DNA of 64,000 nt, from contig NZ_CP076853.1 in the NCBI RefSeq assembly GCF_018987265.1, positions 2,728,001-2,792,000 on the forward strand, given 5' to 3'. Numbering within the stretch: the stretch's first letter is position 1; each line of letters opens with the position of its first letter. Made by a program: the position numbers and the translations under genes. This document shows, in pieces, positions 17,529 to 25,669 of this stretch. Under the pieces are notes generated by a model. That model was not told the DNA's origin, did no database searches, and saw only the letters and a program-made list of their open reading frames with translations. This DNA comes from Rhizobium sp. WYJ-E13 (lineage in GTDB: Bacteria > Pseudomonadota > Alphaproteobacteria > Rhizobiales > Rhizobiaceae).

Positions 17529-17990
17529 GTGCCTCTTCGTTTCGAACAGCCAGCCGTCGAGCATCGGCTGCAATCCCGTGCCCATATCGGAATCACCGAT
17601 GCCGAAGCGCTGACGATGTTCGCCGCCTATCGCCTCTTTGGCTTCTGGCGGATGAACCTCGAGACGGGGCATTTCTTCGCCAGCGAAGACGTACACCAGA
17701 TCTTCGATCTTCCCTACAGCGAAGGTCCGGTCAACCTGACCGAACTCATGTCGCGCATCCATGAGGAAGACCGGTTGCTGATCGCCGAAACCTTCGAGCA
17801 GGCGAGCCTCCACCGGGTCGGCTTCCACTATGTCTATCGGGTCGACAACCGACTCGGCGGCTACAAGATGGTACGCTCCGTCGGCAAGTTCCGCGACGAC
17901 GCCAGCGGCGGCGGTATTGTCGGTATCACCTATGAATTCGTCGAGAAGCTGCGCATCGTCGGCTTCGAGGATGGCGGCGCTCCGCTTTAA
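17529..17990 (+). CDS. Stand-alone PAS domain protein
   Basis: 153 residues, essentially one PAS_3-type domain (about 35-145): FGFWRMNLETGHFFASEDVHQIFDL shortened pattern W-x-N-x-x-T-G, then SRIHEEDR, then a long beta hairpin. No kinase, cyclase or HTH output domain. GTG 17529 is preceded by a strong GGGGGGA. It follows the LuxR-family regulator, so it may sense or relay a signal for it (inference). A second stand-alone PAS protein of the same design lies at 52286-52816. Confidence 0.8.
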   Translation: MPLRFEQPAVEHRLQSRAHIGITDAEALTMFAAYRLFGFWRMNLETGHFFASEDVHQIFDLPYSEGPVNLTELMSRIHEEDRLLIAETFEQASLHRVGFHYVYRVDNRLGGYKMVRSVGKFRDDASGGGIVGITYEFVEKLRIVGFEDGGAPL

Positions 17991-18017
17991 CCGTCGGGAA
18001 ATAGCATTCTGGGCAGT

Positions 18018-19139
18018 CTAGCGGTCGAGCACCGCACGGATTTCAACCAGGTTCGAGCGCACTCTCAATATATAGAAGCCCATCGTGGCGAGATGGCTCG
18101 GCATGATCCAGCCGTCCTCCCGCCCGTTGGAAATGATCGCCGGCTGGATACGAAGTGCTGCCTGGAATTGCCGTGTCGTGCCAGCCCAGATTGCCCCAAG
18201 GTTTCGCTCCGACACAACCTGGGAGAAGTCCGCCTGCGCCGCCGAAAGAATCGCGTAATAAGCGTAGAGTTGTCCATAGGCGAACCAGAAGCGATCGTCG
18301 GCACGCGTATCGAACCAACCGCGATTGTGGTTTTCCGAGCGCTCGGCCAGCATGTCGGAGGTGCTGCCGAGATCGTTGGCGATACGATCGATGAACTGAA
18401 TGAGGTTGTCGGCGCGGCCATCGAAGACCGCATTGCAGCCAGCCAGATCGGTATTGAACTTGCGCAGGCTATTGATCGCCGCACGATAATAGGCCGGTGT
18501 CGGCGTCTTAGGCCCGAAGGGGCTGAGGCCGAAATACCAGCTATATTCATCGAACTGCAGATTGCCGCGAGCGTTCTGCAGGTCATTGTTGATGCCGGAC
18601 GTGCCGCGCACGCGGCCCAGCGTATCGACAAGCTCGACGGAGGTGCGGCGGACGGCCTGGTTGATACCGCGCTGGAAGGATGCCTTGTTGTCGAGGAAGG
18701 GCGTGTGATCCCAGTCTATGCCGAAGAAGCCCATCTTGTAGAGCACCATCGAGGATATCCAGGCATTCTGGTTGACGTTGAAATCCGTCAGATCGGCCGC
18801 GACATCGACGATTGCCGAGCGCTGGCAGGTCTTGGCAGCAGCCCCGTCAGCCGCCGGAATTTCCTGCCCAGCCGGCACCTTGCGTTCCGAAAGACGATAC
18901 TTATTGACGAAGTCAGTATTGAAATTCGACCAGACCTGCGTCTGCCAGACGAAGTTGCCGTAGAGAACGACAAGAAGCACAAGGAAGGCGAGGATCGGCA
19001 GCCGGATCACCCAGGTCCGCCGCGCATACCATCCGTGCGCGGCCAGGAACGGCCAGAAGGCCCAGGCGGCAAAAAGGCGAACCCAGCGGCTGATCGTCTG
19101 GCCGATCAGTCTGAAAAAACCGGCAATCCGGTCAAGCAT
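18018..19139 (-). CDS. DUF2333 family membrane-anchored protein
   Basis: 373 residues. One transmembrane helix at about 45-68 (RLPILAFLVLLVVLYGNFVW) after a basic amphipathic N-terminus, then a large periplasmic domain with WSNFNTDFVNKYR, DFNVNQNAWISSM, RGINQAVRRTSVELVD and WMPSHLATMGFYILRVRSNL-type blocks. These match the DUF2333 family as I know it. Function unknown. It is converging on the PAS gene, and the unrecognised gene at 19294-20367 is upstream on the same strand with a 154-base gap. Confidence 0.8.
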   Translation of the reverse strand: MLDRIAGFFRLIGQTISRWVRLFAAWAFWPFLAAHGWYARRTWVIRLPILAFLVLLVVLYGNFVWQTQVWSNFNTDFVNKYRLSERKVPAGQEIPAADGAAAKTCQRSAIVDVAADLTDFNVNQNAWISSMVLYKMGFFGIDWDHTPFLDNKASFQRGINQAVRRTSVELVDTLGRVRGTSGINNDLQNARGNLQFDEYSWYFGLSPFGPKTPTPAYYRAAINSLRKFNTDLAGCNAVFDGRADNLIQFIDRIANDLGSTSDMLAERSENHNRGWFDTRADDRFWFAYGQLYAYYAILSAAQADFSQVVSERNLGAIWAGTTRQFQAALRIQPAIISNGREDGWIMPSHLATMGFYILRVRSNLVEIRAVLDR

Positions 19140-19293
19140 CGTCGTCTCCTGTCAGGCGGCGAAAACGGGGATATCCTTTTCATCCACATATGCGCTTGAT
19201 CGCCCAAGTACAACAAGAGCCAAGGATATTTCGTCCCGAAGGATGCGCGGGCCAGACACGACAGGACGTGATACGCTTCCCCTCACCGCCCTG

Positions 19294-20367
19294 TCAGGAG
19301 CGCAACGAACGGAAGAATCCAAGTCCGAACATAGGGGATTTACGCACCACATCGATCAGCGGCGCATCGGACCGTTCCTCCGCATAGACGGGGAATTTGC
19401 GGGCGAATTCCTGGTCGGCGCGGCTTTTTCGCTGGACCAGATCCTGAGGTACCAGCATGCCCTTCTCGAAAAGCGCGATGGTTTCAGCGATGTCAGGAAA
19501 AAGCTCCGGTTTGATCCTCACCTTCATGCCGGGCCGGTCGGTATCGACCTGCGCCTGATAGATGATGAGCCGCTCCTCGGTATCGACCGAAAGCTTGCGG
19601 ATGAGCACGTTGCAGCCGGCAATACGGCTGTTCAGCCTGTCAACGAAAGCCTGGAACATGCCGATGAAACGCTCGCGCCGCTGGCTCTCATCGCGCATCG
19701 CATGTTCCTCGACGGAAATGCGATCAGCCTCCGCTATCAGCGCCTGGCGCTCTGCCTCCATTTGCGCCCAATGCGCCTTATTGCCATAGACGCCTATGCG
19801 GCCCTGCGTGTTCAATGCCTTGGCATTGAGCTCCTTCATGCGCATCCGCGCAATATCGATCTCGTCGACCAGCCGCCGCCGATGCTCGACAATGTCGATA
19901 AGGCTCAGTTCGGCGCTCTTGTGACGCCCGATAAGGTATCGCCTCTGGCCTTTGAGCAGCGTCGCCAGAAGATCTGATTTCGTCAGCAGATCGAGCAGCT
20001 GTTCCACGACCGGCGCCTCGCGTACCCGCGCGCTGTGCATGCGCCACATGCGCTGGCGGGAAAACCATCCGGCTATCTTTTCGCGCCGCGTCAGCCCGCG
20101 AAAACTGTCAAGATCGGCCGAAACCTTTGATGTCAGCCGGTCGAGAGAGAAGACGAGTTCTGCAAGCAGCACATCGAGCGTGGCGCTGTCGTTGAAAAAG
20201 GCCTGGAAGCGCGCATTCTGTTCGAGGAAAATCTCGTCGGACGAGCGCCTCTCGCCGCCATCGAAGCCGGCGATGCAGGCGGCACAATAATCCGCCTCGC
20301 CGGCCATCGCCTCGGCAAGGCCGCGGGCGGCATCATACTGGCTATCAAAAGGCGGGCTTTTGCGCAC
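19294..20367 (-). CDS. Hypothetical coiled-coil-rich protein
   Basis: 357 residues, no signal peptide or membrane helix, family not recognised. The middle (about 165-265) is charged, helical and heptad-like (HRRRLVDEIDIARMRMKEL, AEADRISVEEHAMRDE). The N-terminus has a CAAC motif near residue 28-31, which could bind metal if paired. The C-terminus ends with FPVYAEERSDAPLIDVVRKS. The start is a GTG at 20367 with GGGAG upstream; the ATG at codon 21 is an alternative. It sits between thymidine kinase and DUF2333 on the same strand. Codon use is ordinary, so it is a real but uncharacterised gene. Confidence 0.7.
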   Translation of the reverse strand: MRKSPPFDSQYDAARGLAEAMAGEADYCAACIAGFDGGERRSSDEIFLEQNARFQAFFNDSATLDVLLAELVFSLDRLTSKVSADLDSFRGLTRREKIAGWFSRQRMWRMHSARVREAPVVEQLLDLLTKSDLLATLLKGQRRYLIGRHKSAELSLIDIVEHRRRLVDEIDIARMRMKELNAKALNTQGRIGVYGNKAHWAQMEAERQALIAEADRISVEEHAMRDESQRRERFIGMFQAFVDRLNSRIAGCNVLIRKLSVDTEERLIIYQAQVDTDRPGMKVRIKPELFPDIAETIALFEKGMLVPQDLVQRKSRADQEFARKFPVYAEERSDAPLIDVVRKSPMFGLGFFRSLRS

Positions 20368-20440
20368 CGGGCACTCCCAGAGAATCTCCGTCTTCCAGAC
20401 TATTCGCTCGCCGCGTCAAAGAAAACAGGCGTCGATCCGT

Positions 20441-21043
20441 TCAAACCGGCTCGGCAATCCATTCACCGTTCATCGCATCGTCCCAATGGCGGCGACACAG
20501 CGAAACATACTTCTCGTTTCCGCCGACATCGATCTGCGCGCCCTCATGCAGCACCTTGCCCTCGGCATCGAGCCGCACGACCATGGTCGCCTTGCGCCCG
20601 CAATGGCAGATGGTGCGCACCTCGCGCATCTCGTCGGCAATCGCCAGCAGTTCCTGCGAGGCCGGAAAGAGTTTGCCCTGAAAATCCGTCCTCAGGCCGT
20701 AGACCATGACGGGAATGCCGAGCCTGTCGACCACGCGGGCAAGCTGCCAAACGTGCTCGCGCGTCATGAAATGCGCCTCATCGAGGAAAACGCAGGAGAT
20801 CGGCTGCCCTCCGCCGCTAAGCGTCTGAACCAGAGCATAGAGATCGCTGTCGTTTTCGAAGGGGATGGCCTCTGCTTCCAACCCAATGCGCGAACCGATG
20901 ACGCCACGCCCGACCCGGTCGTCGAAGGCCGCAATCAAGAGAACCGTGCGCATTCCGCGCTCCTGATAATTGTAGGAGGCCTGCAGCAGCATCGTCGACT
21001 TGCCGGCGTTCATCGTCGAGTAGTTGAAATAGAGTTTTGCCAT
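20441..21043 (-). CDS. tdk: Thymidine kinase (class II)
   Basis: 200 residues. It phosphorylates thymidine to dTMP for nucleotide salvage. P-loop TMNAGKST at about residues 8-15, Walker B/catalytic region VFLDEAHFM, lasso-type zinc ribbon with CHCGRKATMV and the late CRRHW Cys-His pair. I chose ATG 21043 because AGGAGA is six bases upstream and it gives the usual length; the frame extends upstream to 21085 without a better start. It lies upstream of the coiled-coil gene, spaced by 73 bases. Length and motifs are normal. Confidence 0.95.
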   Translation of the reverse strand: MAKLYFNYSTMNAGKSTMLLQASYNYQERGMRTVLLIAAFDDRVGRGVIGSRIGLEAEAIPFENDSDLYALVQTLSGGGQPISCVFLDEAHFMTREHVWQLARVVDRLGIPVMVYGLRTDFQGKLFPASQELLAIADEMREVRTICHCGRKATMVVRLDAEGKVLHEGAQIDVGGNEKYVSLCRRHWDDAMNGEWIAEPV

Positions 21044-21279
21044 CGGATTCTCCTTGTCTGGCTTCTTGGAAGGTGGAGAACACAAAGAAAAGCCCCGACA
21101 AATTGATAATCACAGGAAATCCTGGCATCGAAATCGCCAAAAACCTGGAAGTTCAGGCATTCTCAAAAAACGCCGGGGCGTCGCAATCACAGTGGCCGGA
21201 ACGCCGCAAACGCGCCGAGATCGCTTGTAAAACTGGTCTATTGATGGTTGGCTTGGGAACGTAAGACTGGGAGTCTAAA

Positions 21280-22236
21280 ATGAAAACAACAAGCGCATTC
21301 AAACTCGTTACCGTAACCGCAGTCGCCGCCCTCTCCGTGGCGACCGCCGCCTTCTCCGCAGACCCTGAAAGCTGCTCCACCGTCCGTCTTTCGGACATCG
21401 GCTGGACGGACGTCACGTCGACCACGGCGACCGCCTCTCTGCTCCTCAAGAAGCTCGGCTATGAAACCGACATCAAGGTTCTCTCCTTGCCGGTCACCTA
21501 TACCTCGATGAAGAACAAGGACATCGACGTCTTCCTCGGCAACTGGATGCAGTCCCAGAAGGCGGATATCCAGCCCTATCTCGACGACAAGTCGGTCGAG
21601 TCCTACGGGCCGAACCTCGTCGGCGCCAAGTACACGCTGGCGACCAATGCCAAGGGTGCGGAACTCGGCATCAAGGACTTCAAGGATATCGCTGCTCACA
21701 AGGGTGATCTCGATGGCAAGATCTACGGCATCGAGCCCGGCAATGACGGCAACCGCCACGTCATCGACATGATCGACAAGAACACCTTCGGCATGAAGGA
21801 GATGGAACTTGTCGAATCCTCCGAGCAGGGCATGCTGGCGCAGGTCGCCCGCGCCGAGAAGGATGGCAAGCCCATCGTCTTCCTCGGCTGGGAACCGCAT
21901 CCGATGAATACCAACTTCAAGATGACCTATCTGTCGGGTGGAGATGATACTTTCGGACCGAATTTTGGCGGCGCCGAAGTCTATACCAACGTGCGTGCCG
22001 GCTATCTCAGCGAGTGCCCGAACGTCGGGACATTGATCAAGAATCTCAAGTTCTCCCTGAAAATGGAGAACGAGATCATGAACAAGATCCTCAATGACGG
22101 CGAAGATCCGGAAAAGGCAGCGGGCGAATGGCTGAAGGCCAATCCGTCCACGGTTGAACCCTGGCTCGCCGGCGTCAAGGCCCGCGATGGCAGCGGCGAC
22201 GGCCTCGCAGCCGTCAAGTCCGGCCTCGGCCTCTGA
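21280..22236 (+). CDS. choX: Choline ABC transporter, periplasmic binding protein
   Basis: 318 residues with a signal peptide (1-26). It binds choline with high affinity and delivers it to ChoWV. The aromatic cage residues of S. meliloti ChoX (W43, W90, Y119, W205) are all found one position lower here: Trp42 (IGWTD), Trp89 (GNWMQ), Tyr118 (AKYTL) and Trp204 (LGWEP). First gene of choXWV. A hairpin right after its stop should keep binding-protein mRNA more abundant than the permease mRNA. Choline is oxidised to glycine betaine, an osmoprotectant and carbon source for rhizobia. Confidence 0.96.
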   Translation: MKTTSAFKLVTVTAVAALSVATAAFSADPESCSTVRLSDIGWTDVTSTTATASLLLKKLGYETDIKVLSLPVTYTSMKNKDIDVFLGNWMQSQKADIQPYLDDKSVESYGPNLVGAKYTLATNAKGAELGIKDFKDIAAHKGDLDGKIYGIEPGNDGNRHVIDMIDKNTFGMKEMELVESSEQGMLAQVARAEKDGKPIVFLGWEPHPMNTNFKMTYLSGGDDTFGPNFGGAEVYTNVRAGYLSECPNVGTLIKNLKFSLKMENEIMNKILNDGEDPEKAAGEWLKANPSTVEPWLAGVKARDGSGDGLAAVKSGLGL

Positions 22237-22246
22237 TGAAATGACC

Positions 22247-22267
22247 GGGGCGGATTTGCCGCCCCGT
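22247..22267 (+). terminator. Intra-operon hairpin between choX and choW
   Basis: Stem GGGGCGG (22247-22253) and CCGCCCC (22259-22265), loop ATTTG, followed by GTTTTCGTTTT. It looks like a leaky terminator or 3'-stabilising hairpin that lowers choWV relative to choX. Confidence 0.8.
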
Positions 22268-22314
22268 TTTCGTTTTCATCCCGATCTTCGTTCTCAAAAA
22301 GACAGGCGCGCCTC

Positions 22315-23160
22315 GTGAATTGGATCACTGACGCTAAAATTCCCATTGGCCCCTGGGCCAAATCCTTTGTCGATTGGCTGACATCGAACGGCGACTGGTT
22401 TTTCAACCAACTCTCCGCCCTGTTGTCGTACGTCATTAATGCCTTGCTTTTCGTGCTGCAGACGCCCAATCCGCTGGTTGCCGTCCTTGCCATCAGCCTC
22501 CTCGCCTGGTGGCTGCGCCGGTCGATAGCAGTTGCGGTCTTCACCTGTCTTGGGCTGCTGCTCATCATGAACCAGGGCTACTGGAAGGAGACGACGGAAA
22601 CACTGGCGCTCGTGCTCGCCGCGACCTTCGTCAGCATGGTGGCCGGCATTCCGCTCGGCATTGCGGCTGCCCGCCGCGCCTGGATCTATGCCGCCATGCG
22701 GCCCGTCCTGGACCTCATGCAGACCATTCCAACCTTCGTTTATCTCATTCCAGCACTTATCCTTTTCGGCCTCGGCATGGTGCCTGGCCTGATCGCAACC
22801 GTCATCTTCGCGATTCCCGCTCCCATCCGCCTCACTCGTCTCGGCATCATCTCGACGCCCCCCTCCCTCGTCGAGGCCGCCGTCGCTTTCGGCGCGACGC
22901 CGGTGCAGGTTCTTCGCAAGGTCGAGCTGCCCTTTGCAACGCCGCAGATCATGGCCGGTCTAACACAGACCATCATGCTCTCCCTCTCGATGGTCGTCAT
23001 CGCCGCCCTCGTTGGCGCTCCCGGTCTCGGCGTGCCGGTCGTGCGTGCCTTGAACACCGTCAACATCGCCAAGGGTTTTGAGGCCGGCTTCTGCATCGTC
23101 ATCCTGGCAATCATTCTGGACCGCATGTTCCGCACAGCAGGCGAAGGAGACGTCGCATGA
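22315..23160 (+). CDS. choW: Choline ABC transporter permease
   Basis: 281-residue inner-membrane permease of the proline/glycine betaine (ProW) type. Six or more hydrophobic helices, and the binding-protein-dependent transport motif EAAVAFGATPVQVLRKVELP (EAA loop) that contacts the ATPase. The start is a GTG at 22315. The stop overlaps the start of choV by four bases, which couples translation. Long N-terminal segment before the first helices is normal for the ProW group. Confidence 0.94.
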   Translation: MNWITDAKIPIGPWAKSFVDWLTSNGDWFFNQLSALLSYVINALLFVLQTPNPLVAVLAISLLAWWLRRSIAVAVFTCLGLLLIMNQGYWKETTETLALVLAATFVSMVAGIPLGIAAARRAWIYAAMRPVLDLMQTIPTFVYLIPALILFGLGMVPGLIATVIFAIPAPIRLTRLGIISTPPSLVEAAVAFGATPVQVLRKVELPFATPQIMAGLTQTIMLSLSMVVIAALVGAPGLGVPVVRALNTVNIAKGFEAGFCIVILAIILDRMFRTAGEGDVA

Positions 23161-24203
23161 CTGCGGTTAGTTTCAACGACGTTAGCATCATCTTCGGCGA
23201 CCGGCCGGAAACAGGGCTCGCCATGGTCGACCAGGGTCGCTCACGCGACGAGATCGGCGCCGAGACCGGCCTCGTTCTCGGCGTCGCCAATGCCTCGCTG
23301 ACGATAGAGGAAGGCGAAATCCTCGTGCTGATGGGCCTCTCGGGTTCCGGCAAGTCGACGCTCCTGCGGGCCGTCAACGGACTTGCGCCCGTCGTGCGCG
23401 GCGACGTCGCCGTCTCCACGGCAACGGGGCCGGTAAACCCCTACAAATGCAATGCCAAGGCGCTGCGCGACCTGCGCACGCATACGGTCTCCATGGTGTT
23501 CCAGCAGTTCGCCCTGCTGCCCTGGCGCACCGTTGCCGAGAATGTCGGTTTCGGCCTCGAACTCTCGGGCGTGCGGGAAGCCGAGCGCAAGAGCCGGGTC
23601 GGCGAACAACTCGAACTCGTCAACCTGACGAAATGGGCGGACCGCAAGGTCAACGAACTCTCCGGCGGCATGCAGCAGCGCGTCGGCCTTGCCCGCGCAT
23701 TTGCCACCGGTGCTCCGATCCTGCTGATGGACGAGCCGTTCTCCGCGCTCGATCCACTGATCCGCACACGACTGCAGGACGAGCTGCTGGAATTCCAGCG
23801 GCGACTGAAGAAGACCATCCTCTTCGTCAGCCACGATCTCGATGAGGCCTTCCGCATCGGCAATCGCATCGCCATCATGGAGGGTGGGCGGATCATCCAA
23901 TGCGGAACGCCGCAGGAAATCGTCAAGAATCCGGCCGATCAGTATGTTGCCGACTTCGTGCAGAACATGAACCCAATCAACATGCTGATGGCCTCTGACG
24001 TCATGCAGCCCGGGCTGGGCGATGCGGCAATCGGCATGTCGGTCAGCGCCACTGCGCGCCCCACGACGCCGCTTGTCGATATCCTCGACGCCCTCTCCCG
24101 ACAGCCCGGCAGTATCGGCGTAGTCGACAACGGCCAGATCGTCGGCACGATCTCGGCGCAGGATGTCGTCACCGGCCTCACGCGGCACAAGCGGAAGGAA
24201 TAA
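23157..24203 (+). CDS. choV: Choline ABC transporter ATP-binding protein
   Basis: 348 residues. ATPase of the ProV type that powers choline uptake. Walker A GLSGSGKST, Q-loop VFQQFALLPWRT, ABC signature LSGGMQQRVGLARA, Walker B ILLMDEPFSALDP and His switch FVSHDLDEA are all intact. The C-terminal 80 residues are a CBS-like regulatory extension (VDILDALSRQPGSIGVVDNG). It overlaps choW by four bases and ends the operon. Confidence 0.95.
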   Translation: MTAVSFNDVSIIFGDRPETGLAMVDQGRSRDEIGAETGLVLGVANASLTIEEGEILVLMGLSGSGKSTLLRAVNGLAPVVRGDVAVSTATGPVNPYKCNAKALRDLRTHTVSMVFQQFALLPWRTVAENVGFGLELSGVREAERKSRVGEQLELVNLTKWADRKVNELSGGMQQRVGLARAFATGAPILLMDEPFSALDPLIRTRLQDELLEFQRRLKKTILFVSHDLDEAFRIGNRIAIMEGGRIIQCGTPQEIVKNPADQYVADFVQNMNPINMLMASDVMQPGLGDAAIGMSVSATARPTTPLVDILDALSRQPGSIGVVDNGQIVGTISAQDVVTGLTRHKRKE

Positions 24204-24204
24204 A

Positions 24205-24306
24205 GCATGTCGCGCAAAAGTGTGCAGCGGTTTTGCGATAGCGACATGCATCAACCAAAGAACTAAAGCGAGGCAAGCGAATCCTAGAGATCGCGACGCG
24301 CTTTAG
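24205..24306. repeat. Intergenic palindromic repeat element (RIME-like)
   Basis: About 100 bases with two stem-loops. The first has arms GCATGTCGC (24205-24213) and GCGACATGC (24241-24249) with an inner GCAAAA/TTTTGC pair. The second has CTAAAGCG (24263-24270) and CGCTTTAG (24299-24306). I recognise this as one of the mosaic intergenic repeats scattered through Rhizobium chromosomes; copy number here cannot be counted. It begins one base after the choV stop and may act as its transcription end. Confidence 0.75.
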
Positions 24307-24334
24307 ACTTGATCCTTTCACTCCGCTTTGCAAC

Positions 24335-25093
24335 ATGGCGGATATGACAGAACCATCCTCCAAGCTCCGCGAAACCGACGATGAGGCCCGCAAACTCGCA
24401 CGCACCCTGCTGCGCTCCGCCCGCTATGCGGCCCTCGCCGTTCTCGATCCTGAAACCGGCTTTCCCTTCGCAAGCCGGGTTCTTCTCGGCACTGACATAG
24501 ACGGCGTGCCCATCATTCTCGTTTCCGCGCTCTCTACTCACACGAAGGCGCTCGCCGCCGATGCCAGAGCCTCGCTCCTGACCGGCGAGCCTGGCAAGGG
24601 CGATCCGCTCGCCCATGCCCGCCTGACGACCCAATGCCGTGCGGAACAGGTGGAGCGGGATACGCCCCTCCACGCGCGCATCCGCACCCGTTTTCTCAAT
24701 CGTCACGCCAAGGCGAAACTCTATATCGATTTCCCGGATTTCCGTTTCTTTCGCCTCATCCCGCAATCGGCCAGCCTTAATGGCGGATTCGGCCGTGCTT
24801 ACATTTTAGACGGCAGCGATCTCGTGATTCACTCGGAGGCAAATGATGACATCGCCGAAAAAGCTGACGCTGCAGTGCAAGATTTAGTAGCGCGCCATCC
24901 GACTCTGATGACAGCGCTGGCATCTAGGCTAAAGGCGCCCGAAGCAGGTCCCTGGCACATATGTGGGGTGGATTCCGCGGGTTTTGATATGATTTCAGGT
25001 GACTTATTGTTGCGTTGCGAGTTCGACATACCCGCGGAGGATTTGGATCACATTTGTTCAAACATATCTAAAATAGCATACCTGATACCTTAA
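24335..25093 (+). CDS. HugZ-like heme-utilisation / pyridoxamine-phosphate-oxidase-fold protein
   Basis: 252 residues. The N-terminal split-barrel domain (about 20-150) has AALAVLDPETGFPFASRV and the following PIILVSALSTHTKAL block of the HugZ family; the C-terminal 80 residues are a DUF2470-type domain with GPWHICGVDSAGFDMISGD. HugZ proteins bind and degrade heme in Helicobacter and Campylobacter, and rhizobia have homologues; the exact role here is not proven. ATG 24335 or ATG 24344 could be the start. It lies upstream of nolR but the NolR operator separates the two. Confidence 0.85.
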   Translation: MADMTEPSSKLRETDDEARKLARTLLRSARYAALAVLDPETGFPFASRVLLGTDIDGVPIILVSALSTHTKALAADARASLLTGEPGKGDPLAHARLTTQCRAEQVERDTPLHARIRTRFLNRHAKAKLYIDFPDFRFFRLIPQSASLNGGFGRAYILDGSDLVIHSEANDDIAEKADAAVQDLVARHPTLMTALASRLKAPEAGPWHICGVDSAGFDMISGDLLLRCEFDIPAEDLDHICSNISKIAYLIP

Positions 25094-25094
25094 A

Positions 25095-25110
25095 TTTAGG
25101 TATATACAAT
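25095..25110 (+). promoter_or_regulatory. NolR operator upstream of nolR
   Basis: TTTAG (25095-25099) followed by nine bases and AT (25109-25110) matches the published NolR site (A/T)TTAG-N9-A(T/A) exactly. It lies about 100 bases before nolR, consistent with autoregulation. Two further small palindromes lie between it and the gene: TTTGAC-GTCA-GTCAAA (25132-25147) and CCGTC-T-GACGG (25151-25161). Confidence 0.65.
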
Positions 25111-25208
25111 CTTCAAGCCCAATTGCTAGTTTTTGACGTCAGTCAAAGAACCGTCTGACGGCCTGTGCCTGTACGGATGATGTACGTTTCGCATTAGGAA
25201 GAAAAAAT

Positions 25209-25526
25209 ATGGAAACCTCTGATTTGGCCGATCACACCAATGTGGCGGCAGCTTTATTATCGGCCATGGCCAACCCCAAGCGTTTGCTGATCCTCACCAG
25301 CCTGGTAAAGGGAGAAGTGCCTGTCGGCGTTCTCGCGACCCAGGTCGGCCTGAGCCAGTCGGCCCTCTCCCAGCATCTGTCGAAATTGCGCGCTCAGAAG
25401 CTGGTCAAGACCCGTCGCGATGCACAGACGATCTATTATTCCAGCAACTCCGAGCCGGTCATGAAAATCCTTGCAACACTCGAGGATATCTACGCGACAC
25501 AGAACCGGAGTAGGTCTGCAGCCTGA
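25209..25526 (+). CDS. nolR: ArsR-family regulator NolR
   Basis: 105 residues. Winged-helix repressor of nodulation and other genes in Rhizobium and Sinorhizobium. The core LSAMANPKRLLILTSLVKGE, GLSQSALSQHLSKLRAQ (recognition helix) and TRRDAQTIYYSS are as in S. meliloti NolR, of which I recall the same segments; the N-terminus is shorter. No metal-binding Cys of ArsR sensors is present, as expected for NolR. GAAGAAAAA precedes ATG 25209. Its own operator is at 25095-25110, and two perfect hairpins follow the gene. Confidence 0.88.
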   Translation: METSDLADHTNVAAALLSAMANPKRLLILTSLVKGEVPVGVLATQVGLSQSALSQHLSKLRAQKLVKTRRDAQTIYYSSNSEPVMKILATLEDIYATQNRSRSAA

Positions 25527-25552
25527 TGTTAGCGCTGACATGATGTCAGTCT

Positions 25553-25590
25553 GAGCAGTATCGGAGGAGATGTTTCCTCCGATACTGCTC
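25553..25590. repeat. Perfect 16-base-pair hairpin after nolR
   Basis: GAGCAGTATCGGAGGA and its exact complement TCCTCCGATACTGCTC flank a six-base loop GATGTT. It lies 27 bases after the nolR stop, preceded by the palindrome CTGACATGATGTCAG (25535-25549). No T run follows, so it may stabilise the nolR 3' end. Confidence 0.7.
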
Positions 25591-25616
25591 ACGCTATTTC
25601 AGCTCGTGAAGCGTTG

Positions 25617-25652
25617 GAGACCGGCAATTCGCGAGAATTGCCGGTCTCTTTT
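25617..25652. terminator. Terminator between nolR and phoX
   Basis: Perfect 14-base stem GAGACCGGCAATTC/GAATTGCCGGTCTC with loop GCGA, then TTTT on the plus strand. It lies between converging nolR and phoX and is placed to end nolR transcription. Confidence 0.82.
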
Positions 25653-25669
25653 GGTTGCGAAAAGCGGGC

